Counted from the first letter of the stretch, positions 41,875 through 51,779 are shown. The stretch is 64,000 nucleotides of DNA from Butyrivibrio sp. (GCA_022486625.1 JAKVKH010000006.1:1-64000), one strand, 5' to 3'. Notes: a model not told the origin generated them from the letters alone. A program made the numbers and translations.

Positions 41875-43242
41875 ATGAACATGAACTATGATGCAATTGT
41901 AATCGGATTCGGTAAGGGTGCAAAGACGCTGACAGGAGCATTGGCAAAGCAGGGAAAAAGGGTTGCACTGATAGAGAAGTCAAAGAAGATGTATGGAGGA
42001 ACCTGCATTAATGTCGGGTGTATTCCGTCAAAGTCACTGGTTCACAGTGCGGCGGCGGTTCCTGCAGAGCTGCCTTTTACACAGAAGAGAGAACTGTATG
42101 CAAAGGCAGTTGCAGAGAAGAACCGCGTGACTTCCATGCTCAGACAGAAGAATTATGATAAGCTTGCACAGCTGGAAGGTGTGACGGTTTATGACGGCGA
42201 GGCGGAATTCCTTTCGGTAAAAGAGGTACGGGTAAACGGAGACGGAGAGCAGATCGTGCTGGAAGCAGAACAGATTTTTATCAATACCGGCGCGGAACCG
42301 GTAATCCCGGGAATCCCCGGAATAAAGGATAATCCGAAGGTGTTCTTCTCTGAAACCATGATGGATCTGGAAGAACTGCCAAAGCATCTGATTCTGATCG
42401 GCGCAGGGTATATCGGAATGGAATTTGCATCCATGTACCGTAATTTCGGATCGGAAGTTACGGTTCTGCAGGATGGTGATGTATTCCTTCCCAGAGAGGA
42501 TGATGATATTGCAGCGGCGATCAGAGACATTCTTGAAAAGCGGGGGATTAACTTCCGTACCGGCGTGAAGGTACAGGAGATTGCAGATGGAAAAGTCATC
42601 TGTGATCAGGGCGGCAGGCAGCTGATTGTTGAAGGGGATGCCATTCTTATTGCAACCGGCAGAAAGCCGATGACAGGAGGACTTCATCCGGAGAGAGCCG
42701 GTGTAGAACTTACGGAGCGCGGTGCAGTAAAGGTGGATGATGCACTCAGAACGACAGTGCCAGGGATCTGGGCAATGGGAGATGTGACAGGAGGACTTCA
42801 GTTTACCTATACTTCGCTGGATGATTACCGCGTGGTGGCGGGGCAGGTTATTGCGTCAGCGCAGGATCTGAAGGAATATCGGATTCCATCAAGGCAGAAT
42901 GTTCCGTATTCTGTATTTATGGATACACCGCTTTCCAGAGTAGGTGCCAGTGAGAAAGATCTTTTGAAGCAGGGGATTTCTTATAAGACGTTGAAACTGC
43001 CTGTAGCGGCAATTCCGAAGGCACAGGTACTCAGGAAAACAGACGGACTGCTGAAGGCCATGATTGATCCTGAATCCGGGAAGATTCTTGGCGCGGCACT
43101 TTTATGCGAAGAGTCCTATGAGATGATCAACATCATAAAGCTGGCTATGGACATGGGGGCAGGTGCAGGGGTGTTAAAAAATCAGATCTTCACCCACCCG
43201 ACCATGTCAGAAGCCTTGAATGATCTCTTTACATATCAATAA
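41875..43242 (+). CDS. FAD-dependent pyridine nucleotide-disulfide oxidoreductase (RclA/mercuric-reductase-like)
   Basis: This 455-residue protein has the FAD motif IVIGFGKGAKT at the N-terminus, the redox-active disulfide C44/C49 in GTCINVGCIPSKS, a NAD(P)H-binding GAGYIGMEF, the second FAD motif GIWAMGDV, and the dimer-interface HPTMSE at the end. It lacks an N-terminal metal-binding domain. By motif it is closest to RclA/MerA types that reduce reactive species with NAD(P)H. ATG 41875 follows AATGAGGA; a GTG at 41851 is less likely. The operon with TlpA and Rrf2 suggests a thiol or reactive-species stress response. Confidence 0.85.
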   Translation: MNMNYDAIVIGFGKGAKTLTGALAKQGKRVALIEKSKKMYGGTCINVGCIPSKSLVHSAAAVPAELPFTQKRELYAKAVAEKNRVTSMLRQKNYDKLAQLEGVTVYDGEAEFLSVKEVRVNGDGEQIVLEAEQIFINTGAEPVIPGIPGIKDNPKVFFSETMMDLEELPKHLILIGAGYIGMEFASMYRNFGSEVTVLQDGDVFLPREDDDIAAAIRDILEKRGINFRTGVKVQEIADGKVICDQGGRQLIVEGDAILIATGRKPMTGGLHPERAGVELTERGAVKVDDALRTTVPGIWAMGDVTGGLQFTYTSLDDYRVVAGQVIASAQDLKEYRIPSRQNVPYSVFMDTPLSRVGASEKDLLKQGISYKTLKLPVAAIPKAQVLRKTDGLLKAMIDPESGKILGAALLCEESYEMINIIKLAMDMGAGAGVLKNQIFTHPTMSEALNDLFTYQ

Positions 43243-43846
43243 TATTATCATCTTTTTTTACATTCAGGGTCTTTATGGAGAATGCTTCCACGAGAAGCGT
43301 GATACCGCCGACCAGAAGGTAGGCGGCCAGAATGAAATTCATGGCCAGCATGGATGCAAGCGGCAGGAAGATAAACAGCAAAGCGGCAATGATATTGAAA
43401 ATGCCGCTTCCTGTCAGCCATCCATATCCGGTAACCGCAAAGAAATTCAGTTTGTTACCGAAAGAAATTTTTTCAATGCCCATCAGCAGCAGAATCCATC
43501 CGAAGAGAAATGCAAAAGTGGAAGTGGTAACGCCTCGTGGAGAGAACAGCAGCATGATGCCGAGAATGATATTCAGAATACCGCTGACAAGGTTCCCGGC
43601 TGACCGGAACCACAGCGGAGACCTTGCATAGTCGATAATCTGGTAGACTCCGAGAACAATCAGTATGATGCAGGCCAGCACTTCAATCACGGTCATGGTT
43701 TCCATCGGAAAAATAAAGCACAGAATGCCGAGAAGTATCATCAGAATGCTGATGACAAAGCTTGCAGTACGTACCGATTTTACTTTCTGATTCCAGTGGT
43801 TTACAAATTCATCTGCGAGATTCATGTCTGAATTGAAACGTATCAT
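43229..43846 (-). CDS. HdeD/DUF308-type membrane protein
   Basis: This 205-residue protein has six transmembrane segments (about 28-45, 50-68, 82-100, 107-120, 132-150, 158-180), with the repeated I-L-x-G-I-x-x-L pattern of the DUF308/HdeD acid-resistance family. Its precise function is unknown. The start ATG (43844-43846) has AAGGGGGTATTC upstream on the minus strand. Its 3' end overlaps the flavoprotein gene by 14 bases in a convergent arrangement, so the two transcripts would be antisense there. Confidence 0.85.
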   Translation of the reverse strand: MIRFNSDMNLADEFVNHWNQKVKSVRTASFVISILMILLGILCFIFPMETMTVIEVLACIILIVLGVYQIIDYARSPLWFRSAGNLVSGILNIILGIMLLFSPRGVTTSTFAFLFGWILLLMGIEKISFGNKLNFFAVTGYGWLTGSGIFNIIAALLFIFLPLASMLAMNFILAAYLLVGGITLLVEAFSIKTLNVKKDDNIIDM

Positions 43847-43907
43847 ATGAATACCCCCTTTTCTGATTTAATTATAGTGGAAGTATTCGAAAATGTAAGG
43901 TGACAGA

Positions 43908-44768
43908 TTATCGGATCTGTTTCTTTTTTTGTGCTGCTTTTTTTTCAGCTTTTTTTATCAGTACATCTTCCCTGTTATGTTTGAGAACCGCATGGACGAT
44001 AAAGATGGAAATATCCATAAACAGATGGGCGATCAGGATGCTGACAATAACACCGTTAGATTTGAGCAGAAATTTTGTGGTAAAGCCCACCCAGCACATC
44101 AGCCCGGAATAGATGATGATGAGGATCAGGAGAGGCATATTTTCCCAGAGGCTGACCATGGTTTTTGAAAAGTCCTTCCAGGTAAAATCAAAATAAATGA
44201 AACGACCAATGACAAGTCCGACAAAATAGATGATCAGTTCGTTATAATTTGTATCCTGATAAACAAAGCGGATATACAGGAAAATCAGAATCATGTAGAT
44301 GGTGCTGACAAGTCTGATGGATGCTTTCTGACTTGATTTTACAGTACGCAGAGGAACAAAACAGTGGTCCAGCAGAGTATTCAGAAAGACGGACATGAAT
44401 ATGAAGACCATCAGGAGAATATCATCATAACGGTTCCATATGACGCGGTATTCCCTGATTTTCATAAAGCGTTCAATCAGGTAATAGGCAGAGAGAAAGA
44501 ACAGAATAGAGGTACTGGAAAATACCAGTTCATAAAAACTTTCCACTACCCGACAGGTTTCAAGGTTAATGATTTTTCCCTTTTTTTTTCGATGGACATC
44601 CGCTGGAAGTGAATGTCTGAGGTCTTCATCCTGATCACTCAGACGCTGTGCATGTCTGGCATCCAGAAAAATGAGCAGCAGCACAATGATCAGTCCGATG
44701 AAGGCAACGATCAGAAACCAGCCGGCATTTTTCCAGTCGAGGTAATGTGAAACATATTTGTTATTCAT
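43908..44768 (-). CDS. Multi-pass membrane protein of unknown family
   Basis: This 286-residue protein has about seven hydrophobic segments (residues 14-34, 84-104, 120-140, 158-175, 180-195, 212-230, 240-260), and a lysine-rich C-terminus (KKAEKKAAQKKK). No catalytic motif is visible. ATG 44768 is chosen because AGAGGATTTTCTGTC precedes it; an in-frame ATG at 44789 is possible. It precedes the DUF308-type gene on the same strand by about 60 bases and may be co-transcribed with it. Confidence 0.65.
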   Translation of the reverse strand: MNNKYVSHYLDWKNAGWFLIVAFIGLIIVLLLIFLDARHAQRLSDQDEDLRHSLPADVHRKKKGKIINLETCRVVESFYELVFSSTSILFFLSAYYLIERFMKIREYRVIWNRYDDILLMVFIFMSVFLNTLLDHCFVPLRTVKSSQKASIRLVSTIYMILIFLYIRFVYQDTNYNELIIYFVGLVIGRFIYFDFTWKDFSKTMVSLWENMPLLILIIIYSGLMCWVGFTTKFLLKSNGVIVSILIAHLFMDISIFIVHAVLKHNREDVLIKKAEKKAAQKKKQIR

Positions 44769-44953
44769 GACAGAAAATCCTCTTTTCATTCAAATTGTTA
44801 TAACAACGCATAAGTATATCACTTTAAAACGCAATATGGATATGCAGGACAGACATTTAAGGAATATTAAGAAAATAGACTGTAAAATCTGATACAATAA
44901 GAAAAGATATGTGTGGCAGGAAAAGTTATTTTCCAAAGGAAATGGAAATCAGT

Positions 44954-46711
44954 ATGAAAAGAGAAATTACGAGGGTAGAGCATCCGGATCATATTTTGTC
45001 GTATTTCAGGCTGGAAACAGGGCCGCTTGCGATTGTCACAGTATCCGGAATTATTTATAACGTGGGGATGACAGCAGGCCCTTATTTTGAAGGCCAGCTG
45101 GCACAGTGCCTTTATGATATTATGAAAGGCCGCAGAACATTACAGGATATGCTGATGCTTGCAGGAACTTATCTGGCAGTGATTTTTCTGGTACAGCTGA
45201 TGCGCTGCCTGAAGCGTTTTTATGTGCGCAGGTTTGCTAATGATACGAGTCGGAATATGCGGCATATGCTATACAACAGTCTGGTTAATATGAGCAGAGC
45301 ACAGCTGGAGCAGGAAAACCTGGGAAGCATCATGACCAAGGCCGTAGGAGATGTGGATGCCTGTGTCGAGGGCATGCGGAAATTCACGACGGAGGTCTTT
45401 GATACCGGAGTTGTGCTGGTAGCTTATCTTGTGATGCTCTTTGGCTATGATTATCGTCTGGCCTTTATGTCCTGCGGCTTTACGCTGGCCGCGTATTTTA
45501 TTGCCGGTAGACTTAAAAACGTGGTGACTTCCTACAGCGCAGCTTACCGTAAAAGTGCCGGACTTCTGAATCAGGCGACAATGGATCGTGTTTCCAATGA
45601 GATTACCTACAGGGTTTATGGTTGTGAAACACAGCGGGATGAGGCATATGAAATCAGGCTGAAAGATTATGAAAAACGGGCGGTCAGAGCGAATCTCTGG
45701 GAAAGTACCATGCAGCCTCTGTATAATATTATTTCCATGTGCGGAGTGGTGCTGATTATTTTCTTCGGCGCCCGCAATGTAGCGGGGCAGGGCTGGACAA
45801 GCTGGAATATTGCTGCATTTACGACCTTTATGAGCTGTTTTGCCAAAATGGCACTGAAGTCGTCAAAGGCAGCAAAGCTCTTTAATGCAGTGCAGAAAGC
45901 GAAGGTATCATGGAAGAGAATCCGTCCGCTGATGAAGGAATATGTGGAAAAAAGTACAGATTCAGAAATTGATTTCAAAGCGCAGGAGGCACTTTCTGTT
46001 TCTCATCTGCAGGTTGGAAAGCCGGATGGTACACAGATTTTTTCTGATGTCAGTTTCTGTGCAGAGCCGGGACAGATCATCGGGATCACGGGACCTGTGG
46101 CATGCGGAAAGTCCACACTGGGCAAGGTGCTCATCGGAGAGATCCCCTATGAAGGCAGTATCATGGTCGGAGACAGAGAACTTTCATCTCTGAGTGAGTA
46201 TGAACGCAGCAGACTGGTGTCCTATATGGGACATCAGCCGGAACTGATGAGCGATACGATCGAAGAAAATATCCGTCTGGGAGAGGAAAAAGAGACAGAC
46301 GGTTTTCTGAAAGCGGTATGTATGGAGGAAGATCTGCAGCAGATGCCGCAAAAGGTAAAGACACACGTCGGGAACGGAGGCGTTCGTCTGTCGGGCGGGC
46401 AGCAGGCTCGTGTGGCACTTGCCAGAACACTGTATCATGAAGGACAGATTCTGGTACTGGATGATCCATTTTCTGCAGTGGACAGAAAGACGGAAGCAGA
46501 AATCTTCCGTAATCTGAAAAAAATTGCGGAAGGGAAGACTGTGCTTCTGATTTCGCACAGGCTGTGGCTGTTTCCGCAGACTGATCGGGTACTGTTTATG
46601 GAAAACGGGCACACATTGTATGCACCGCATGAGGAAATGCTGAAAAAAAGCGATGATTATGCGCAGCTGTATCGGATGCAGATGGCAGGAGGTACAGAAG
46701 ATGCAGAATAA
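44954..46711 (+). CDS. ABC exporter half, permease plus ATPase (degenerate Walker B)
   Basis: This 585-residue protein has an N-terminal type I exporter membrane domain (six segments, about 25-310) and an ATPase with Walker A GPVACGKST, Q-loop GHQPEL, signature LSGGQ, Walker B LVLDDPFSAVD and H-loop ISHRL. The residue after the Walker B Asp is D rather than the catalytic E. Its stop overlaps the start of the next ABC half, and the pair should form a heterodimeric exporter. ATG 44954 follows AAAGGAAATGG; an in-frame ATG at 44909 is less likely. A -10-like TACAAT lies at 44893. Confidence 0.9.
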   Translation: MKREITRVEHPDHILSYFRLETGPLAIVTVSGIIYNVGMTAGPYFEGQLAQCLYDIMKGRRTLQDMLMLAGTYLAVIFLVQLMRCLKRFYVRRFANDTSRNMRHMLYNSLVNMSRAQLEQENLGSIMTKAVGDVDACVEGMRKFTTEVFDTGVVLVAYLVMLFGYDYRLAFMSCGFTLAAYFIAGRLKNVVTSYSAAYRKSAGLLNQATMDRVSNEITYRVYGCETQRDEAYEIRLKDYEKRAVRANLWESTMQPLYNIISMCGVVLIIFFGARNVAGQGWTSWNIAAFTTFMSCFAKMALKSSKAAKLFNAVQKAKVSWKRIRPLMKEYVEKSTDSEIDFKAQEALSVSHLQVGKPDGTQIFSDVSFCAEPGQIIGITGPVACGKSTLGKVLIGEIPYEGSIMVGDRELSSLSEYERSRLVSYMGHQPELMSDTIEENIRLGEEKETDGFLKAVCMEEDLQQMPQKVKTHVGNGGVRLSGGQQARVALARTLYHEGQILVLDDPFSAVDRKTEAEIFRNLKKIAEGKTVLLISHRLWLFPQTDRVLFMENGHTLYAPHEEMLKKSDDYAQLYRMQMAGGTEDAE

Positions 46712-48374
46712 ATATGGACTGAAAACTGTACTTGGGAAAATTATCCGTGGATCCGGAGCGATGACGTTTCTGATGTTGGTACTGATTATCGGTGCTGTGG
46801 TATCTGCGCTTTTCCCGCCGCTTGTACTTGAGAAAATTGTAAACTGTCTTACGGCAGGTCAGGGCGTTTCACTTCTGATGGCAATCGAATATTTTGCACT
46901 GATTGCGGTTTCCGGAGTAATGGAATCCGGACAGAATGTCATGATTACTGTTTTCGGGCAGAAGGTTACACACGGCCTTCGAAGTGAGATGTGTGATAAA
47001 CTGCGCCGCCTTCCGGCAGCATATTATACGGCAAATGAAGCAGGCAAGATCACATCCAGGTTCGTAAATGATGTGGATACCATTGATACTCTTTTTACGG
47101 ATGGTATCATCGGTATGTTTGCGGATGCCTGCAAGATCGTCAGTATTCTTGCGGTAATATTCTGGCTGAGCAGAGGACTGGGAATTCTGCTGTTGATTGT
47201 GACGCCGCTCCTGTTCCTTATGACCAGAGCTTTTCAGAAGAAAATGCTGGACGCACAGATGGAAAACAGGGTAGCTGTGGCGAAGGTGAATAATCATGTG
47301 CCGGAGACCATTCAGAATATCCGCATGATTCACACATTGTTCCGGCAGAAATACATGGAGCGCAGATATGACGAATATATACAGGAAAGTTACCGTGCAA
47401 CGGATAAAACCAATCTGTACGATTCTGTATATTCTCCGATTATTATTTTTACCGGTTCCTGTGTGACGGCGGTCATGATGATATGCGCGGCCATGGGCGG
47501 AGGAATGCGTGAATTTTTCGGCGTGTCCGTCGGAACTGCGGTTGCCATGATTTCCTATGTCAGCAGAGTATTTGATCCGCTTGAGAGTATCGGTATGGAG
47601 ATTCAGAGTATTCAGTCAGCGGTGGCAGGTGTGAAGCGCATGAATGAATTTCTGAGAGAAGAAGAGCGCCCGGAAGCCGGAAAAAAAGCAGAAGATGGGA
47701 AAGAAGACGCAGGCGGACAGAATCCGGAAGATGGGATCCGTTTTTCTGATGTGACTTTCCGCTATGGAACGGATCAGCCTGTATTTGAACATCTTGATTT
47801 TACAGTGGCGAAGGGAGAGCATGTGACCTTCGTCGGCAGGACGGGTGCCGGTAAGAGTACAGTGTTCAGACTTCTGCTGGGACTCTATGTGCCGGAAGCA
47901 GGGAACATAAGTGTTTTCGGAACCAAAGCTCTGGAAATTCCGGATGGCAGTAAAAGAAAGCTTTTTGGCTATGTGGAGCAGAAGTTCAGTCCGGTAAACG
48001 GAAGTGTTGCAGAGCAGATTTCGCTATATGATCCGGAGATTACCGGCGTGCAGATTCAGAAGGCGGCAGAACTGACAGGACTTCATGAAGTGATTACCGC
48101 ATTGCCGAAAGGATATGATACGCAGATCGCAGATGCAACGTTTTCACAGGGGCAGTATCAGCTGCTCTCGATTGCAAGGGCGGTTGCAGCACAGCCGCAG
48201 ATCCTGTTGCTGGATGAAATTACGGCGGATCTTGACAGTGATACGGAGAAACGTGTACTGGAAGCACTTGAACGTGCAGGCGCCGGCAGAACGGTGCTGT
48301 CTATTTCACACAGACTGCAGGAATATACAGGGAATCAGAGACTGATTACGATAGGTCAGCAGGTCGTGCAATGA
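46701..48374 (+). CDS. ABC exporter half, permease plus ATPase (degenerate signature)
   Basis: This 557-residue protein has an exporter membrane domain (about 20-310), a charged insertion (KKAEDGKEDAGG) before the ATPase, Walker A GRTGAGKST, signature FSQGQ in place of LSGGQ, Walker B LLLDEITADLD with the catalytic E, and H-loop ISHRL. The start ATG 46701 follows GCAGGAGG and lies inside the end of the previous gene. One active ATP site uses this Walker A/B with the LSGGQ of the partner; the other uses the partner's DD with this FSQGQ, as in asymmetric exporters such as BmrCD. Confidence 0.9.
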   Translation: MQNKYGLKTVLGKIIRGSGAMTFLMLVLIIGAVVSALFPPLVLEKIVNCLTAGQGVSLLMAIEYFALIAVSGVMESGQNVMITVFGQKVTHGLRSEMCDKLRRLPAAYYTANEAGKITSRFVNDVDTIDTLFTDGIIGMFADACKIVSILAVIFWLSRGLGILLLIVTPLLFLMTRAFQKKMLDAQMENRVAVAKVNNHVPETIQNIRMIHTLFRQKYMERRYDEYIQESYRATDKTNLYDSVYSPIIIFTGSCVTAVMMICAAMGGGMREFFGVSVGTAVAMISYVSRVFDPLESIGMEIQSIQSAVAGVKRMNEFLREEERPEAGKKAEDGKEDAGGQNPEDGIRFSDVTFRYGTDQPVFEHLDFTVAKGEHVTFVGRTGAGKSTVFRLLLGLYVPEAGNISVFGTKALEIPDGSKRKLFGYVEQKFSPVNGSVAEQISLYDPEITGVQIQKAAELTGLHEVITALPKGYDTQIADATFSQGQYQLLSIARAVAAQPQILLLDEITADLDSDTEKRVLEALERAGAGRTVLSISHRLQEYTGNQRLITIGQQVVQ

Positions 48375-48418
48375 GAAAGTTCTGTAACATAAGTAAATAT
48401 TGAAGTAAGGATGTCATA

Positions 48419-49819
48419 ATGCTTTTTTCGAGTCTGATTTTTATTTTTCGCTTTCTGATTATTTTTATGTTGATTTATTTCCTGACACCGGAGAGATACC
48501 GGAATATTGTGCTTTTTGCAGGAAGTATCGTGTTCTATGCAGCGGGGGAACCGCGGTTTGTATTTATCATGCTGGGTTCGGTCTGTCTGAATTATGTTTT
48601 TTATCTTCTGATCAGAAAGAGTGGGGCGGGTAGCCGGAAGCTCTTTCTGATTCTGATGCTGCTTTTTAATTTCGCACTTCTGTTTGTATTCAAATACTGG
48701 GATTTTGCGGCGGAGACACTGACAACGATTTTCGGGCATCCGCTGATGCCGGTACTGAAACTGGTATTGCCACTCGGCATCAGTTTCTATACGTTTCAGA
48801 TTGTATCGCTCCAGGCAGACAGTTATATGGCACTTCAAAACGGTCAGGAGACAAGGCAGATTTCATTTCTGACTTTTGCCACCTATATTATCATGTTTCC
48901 ACAGCTGGTGGCAGGACCGATTCTGAAATATGATGAAGTGGCATCAGAAATGGAGCACAGGATCTGTTCGGCAGAAAAAGCGGAGGATGGGTTCAAACTG
49001 TTCATTTTCGGGCTGGCATTGAAAGTGCTCCTGGCGAATAAAATCGGAACACTCTGGTCAACCATCTGTATGGCGGGAATGGATGCTTTGTCAGCGCCGA
49101 TGGCATGGCTTGGTGCTTTTGCCTATTCGTTTCAGATCTATTTTGATTTCTGGGGCTATTCGCTGATGGCAATGGGACTTGGAGAAATGTTGGGATTCTA
49201 TTTTCCGGAGAATTTCCATGATCCTTATCTTGCCAGAACAATGACCGGTTTCTGGCGCAGATGGCATATCACGCTGGGACGCTGGTTCAGAGAATATGTA
49301 TATATCCCAATGGGCGGCAGCAGATGCAGTCGGGAAAGGACATTCCGGAACATCCTGATTGTATGGGCATTGACGGGACTCTGGCATGGCGCCAGCTGGA
49401 ATTTCGTATTGTGGGGTCTGACATTCTTTGTGCTGATTTCACTGGAAAAGGCTTTTTATGGAAAATATCTTGAAAAGAACGCTGTGCTCGGTCATCTGTA
49501 TATGATTCTGCTGATTCCGGTGACATGGGTGATTTTTGCCATTACGGATTTTACGGATCTTTTGTCTTATCTTCGTTGTATGATCGGGATGCCGCCGGCA
49601 GGAGTTCTGACGGGGGCAGATCAGCTCTTTCGGTATCTGCGGCAGTACGGATTGCTTCTGGGATTCTGTGTCCTTTTTTCAACGGCAATACCGATGATGC
49701 TGTATCAGAAGTACAGGAAGCACTGGTGGATGCTGCTTACCTTATTTGCGGCATTTGTATTTTCTGTATATGAAATTGCAAACGGAAGCAGTAATCCGTT
49801 TCTGTATTTCCGTTTCTGA
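48419..49819 (+). CDS. MBOAT family O-acyltransferase (AlgI/DltB-like)
   Basis: This 466-residue protein has about ten transmembrane segments and the MBOAT signature regions: FPQLVAGPILKYDE, FWRRWHITLGRWFREYVYIPMGG, and WALTGLWHGASWNFVLWG, which contains the catalytic His. It moves acyl groups across the membrane to cell-surface polymers. It sits 45 bases after the ABC pair and 57 before an SGNH-domain gene; MBOAT/SGNH pairs commonly acetylate surface polysaccharides or teichoic acid. ATG 48419 has AAGTAAGGATG upstream. Confidence 0.95.
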   Translation: MLFSSLIFIFRFLIIFMLIYFLTPERYRNIVLFAGSIVFYAAGEPRFVFIMLGSVCLNYVFYLLIRKSGAGSRKLFLILMLLFNFALLFVFKYWDFAAETLTTIFGHPLMPVLKLVLPLGISFYTFQIVSLQADSYMALQNGQETRQISFLTFATYIIMFPQLVAGPILKYDEVASEMEHRICSAEKAEDGFKLFIFGLALKVLLANKIGTLWSTICMAGMDALSAPMAWLGAFAYSFQIYFDFWGYSLMAMGLGEMLGFYFPENFHDPYLARTMTGFWRRWHITLGRWFREYVYIPMGGSRCSRERTFRNILIVWALTGLWHGASWNFVLWGLTFFVLISLEKAFYGKYLEKNAVLGHLYMILLIPVTWVIFAITDFTDLLSYLRCMIGMPPAGVLTGADQLFRYLRQYGLLLGFCVLFSTAIPMMLYQKYRKHWWMLLTLFAAFVFSVYEIANGSSNPFLYFRF

Positions 49820-49875
49820 TTTCCGGCGGTTTCAGAGAAATAATGTTATGAATAATGAATTGAGGCTTAAGTTGA

Positions 49876-50997
49876 ATGGCTGATAAAAGCAGAGATAAGG
49901 AAGAATTAAAAAGGGGAATCAGAAGGATGTGGCACAGATGCCCGCTTCTGATGGGAACCATCTGTATATTTACGGTGGCGGGGATTATGGGTGCGGCAAA
50001 GACTGCGCTGACAACTCCTGTACCGGTAGGAAAATATCTTGCAGATCATCTGACATCGCCATGCTGGAGTGATCTCACGGCAATGGCAGAGGAAGTACCG
50101 GAGCCGGATGCCGTATCAGCGGATGCATCCGCATCAGTAAAACCTTCAAAGCAGGAGAAAGATACCACAGGGGAAGTGTCAGGAGAAAAGAATACCGGGA
50201 CAGCAAAAAAAACAGTGTCTGCTGACAGCAGTACGGCACTGGCAGCAGGAGTGGCTTCCTCAGATGCAGATATTGCAGGAGAGGGCGATTCTGCAGGGCA
50301 GATTATTGGTGTAACGAAGTTTGTTTCTTATACACCGGTAAAGGTCAGTTCCAGATATTATAAGGATGCCGGCAAGACTGCGTTGACCACAGAGTATCCC
50401 TACAGTGAAGTAAAGGCGGACTATTTCTCTGATGCTTTGTTTATCGGGGATTCCAGAACACTCGGGCTTCATGATTATTCCGGTTGGAAGGATAAGGCAG
50501 ATTTCTTCTGTGATAATGGTTTTTCTGCATATCAGTGGGTGAAGGATGGCAAGGCGGTAAATCAGAAGACAGGGAAAACAGTTGATCTTCAGAGTGCTAT
50601 TTCCGGAAAAAAGTATGGGAAGATTTATCTGATGGTTGGCATGAATGATCTCGGCTACGGAACTACGGATCTGTATGTATCTGATATGAAAAAAATGCTT
50701 GCCATGCTTGAAAAAGCACAGCCGCAGGCCATCATATATCTGATGGGCAATCTTCATATGGCAGCCTCCAAAAGTGATATGAAGGGTGTCTACAATAATA
50801 TCAGTCTGAATGCCAAAAATGTGGCGATGGCTTCCCTTGCAGACGGAACCCGAATCTTTTATCTGGATGTCAATCCGTTGTTTACGGATAAGAACGGATA
50901 TCTGAAGGATGAACTTACCTTTGACGGATTTCATCTTTATGCCCAAGGCTATCAGGAGTGGGCGGATTATATCAGAAAGCACGGAATCGTCAGGTGA
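49876..50997 (+). CDS. Membrane-anchored SGNH/GDSL hydrolase-like protein
   Basis: This 373-residue protein has a cytoplasmic N-terminus, one transmembrane segment (about 27-50), a Ser/Lys/Thr-rich spacer (70-150), and an extracellular SGNH domain: block I IGDSRTLGLHDYSG (nucleophile Ser), GMNDLGYG (block III Asn), and a final DGFHLYAQGYQ (block V Asp-x-x-His). It is the probable partner of the upstream MBOAT protein, taking the acyl group on the outside and passing it to a polysaccharide. The start is at 49876 (TTG-preceded ATG), after ATTGAGGC; the ribosome site is weak. Confidence 0.85.
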   Translation: MADKSRDKEELKRGIRRMWHRCPLLMGTICIFTVAGIMGAAKTALTTPVPVGKYLADHLTSPCWSDLTAMAEEVPEPDAVSADASASVKPSKQEKDTTGEVSGEKNTGTAKKTVSADSSTALAAGVASSDADIAGEGDSAGQIIGVTKFVSYTPVKVSSRYYKDAGKTALTTEYPYSEVKADYFSDALFIGDSRTLGLHDYSGWKDKADFFCDNGFSAYQWVKDGKAVNQKTGKTVDLQSAISGKKYGKIYLMVGMNDLGYGTTDLYVSDMKKMLAMLEKAQPQAIIYLMGNLHMAASKSDMKGVYNNISLNAKNVAMASLADGTRIFYLDVNPLFTDKNGYLKDELTFDGFHLYAQGYQEWADYIRKHGIVR

Positions 50998-51083
50998 AAC
51001 GTTATGGCACGGATGACAGTAAAGCAAAAATAGAATATAATGAGCCGTAAGATCAAAGGAAAAAGACGGGAAGTAAAAGAGCA

Positions 51084-51779
51084 ATGAAAGAATCAGCAGG
51101 TACAAAATTAATCAGGATTTTTTCCGGCAAACAGATGTCGGAAGCATTTATCAACAGTATATTTCTGGCACTGTCCGGTGGATTTCAGGATGCCTACACT
51201 TATTTTACCAGAAATGAAGTTTTCTCCAATGCGCAGACCGGCAATGTGGTGCTGATGAGTCAGCATTTCATGAAAGGACAGTGGGCACAGGGACTTCGTT
51301 ATCTGCTGCCGATATTGGCATTTGCAGGAGGCGTTTTTGTAGCGGAAACTGTTCAGGGCAGATATAAGTTTGCACAGAAGCTTCATTGGAGACAGGGAAT
51401 TTTGCTGGCAGAGATCCTGATTCTGGTATTGGTAGGCTTTATTCCTGGAAACTGTAATACGCTGGCGACAATTCTGGTATCTTTTTCCTGTGCAATGCAG
51501 GTGCAGAGTTTCCGTAAGGTGAAGGGGTATTCCTATGCCAGTACAATGTGCATTGGGAATCTTCGCAGCGGGACAGCAGCATTGTCACTGTATGCAAGGG
51601 AAAAGAACCGTGATCAGCTCAGGCAGGCAATGTACTATTTTGGTGTTATTCTGTTTTTTGCACTTGGAGCGGGAATCGGCGGTGTGCTGTCGGAATGCTT
51701 CGGCTTTCATGCAATATGGATTTCCAGTGGCCTTCTGGCGGTCAGCTTTCTGCTGATGTTCCTGGAAAAACTGAAATGA
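51084..51779 (+). CDS. DUF1275 (YoaK-like) membrane protein
   Basis: This 231-residue protein has about six transmembrane segments and the DUF1275 features: LALSGGFQDAYTYF near the N-terminus, NAQTGNVVLMSQ, and ALQVQSFRK-type NCN and SFRK blocks. The function of the family is unknown; relatives occur in many Firmicutes. ATG 51084 has a weak GGGAAGTAAAAG site. It is followed by the DUF512 gene after 15 bases and may be co-transcribed with it. Confidence 0.85.
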   Translation: MKESAGTKLIRIFSGKQMSEAFINSIFLALSGGFQDAYTYFTRNEVFSNAQTGNVVLMSQHFMKGQWAQGLRYLLPILAFAGGVFVAETVQGRYKFAQKLHWRQGILLAEILILVLVGFIPGNCNTLATILVSFSCAMQVQSFRKVKGYSYASTMCIGNLRSGTAALSLYAREKNRDQLRQAMYYFGVILFFALGAGIGGVLSECFGFHAIWISSGLLAVSFLLMFLEKLK

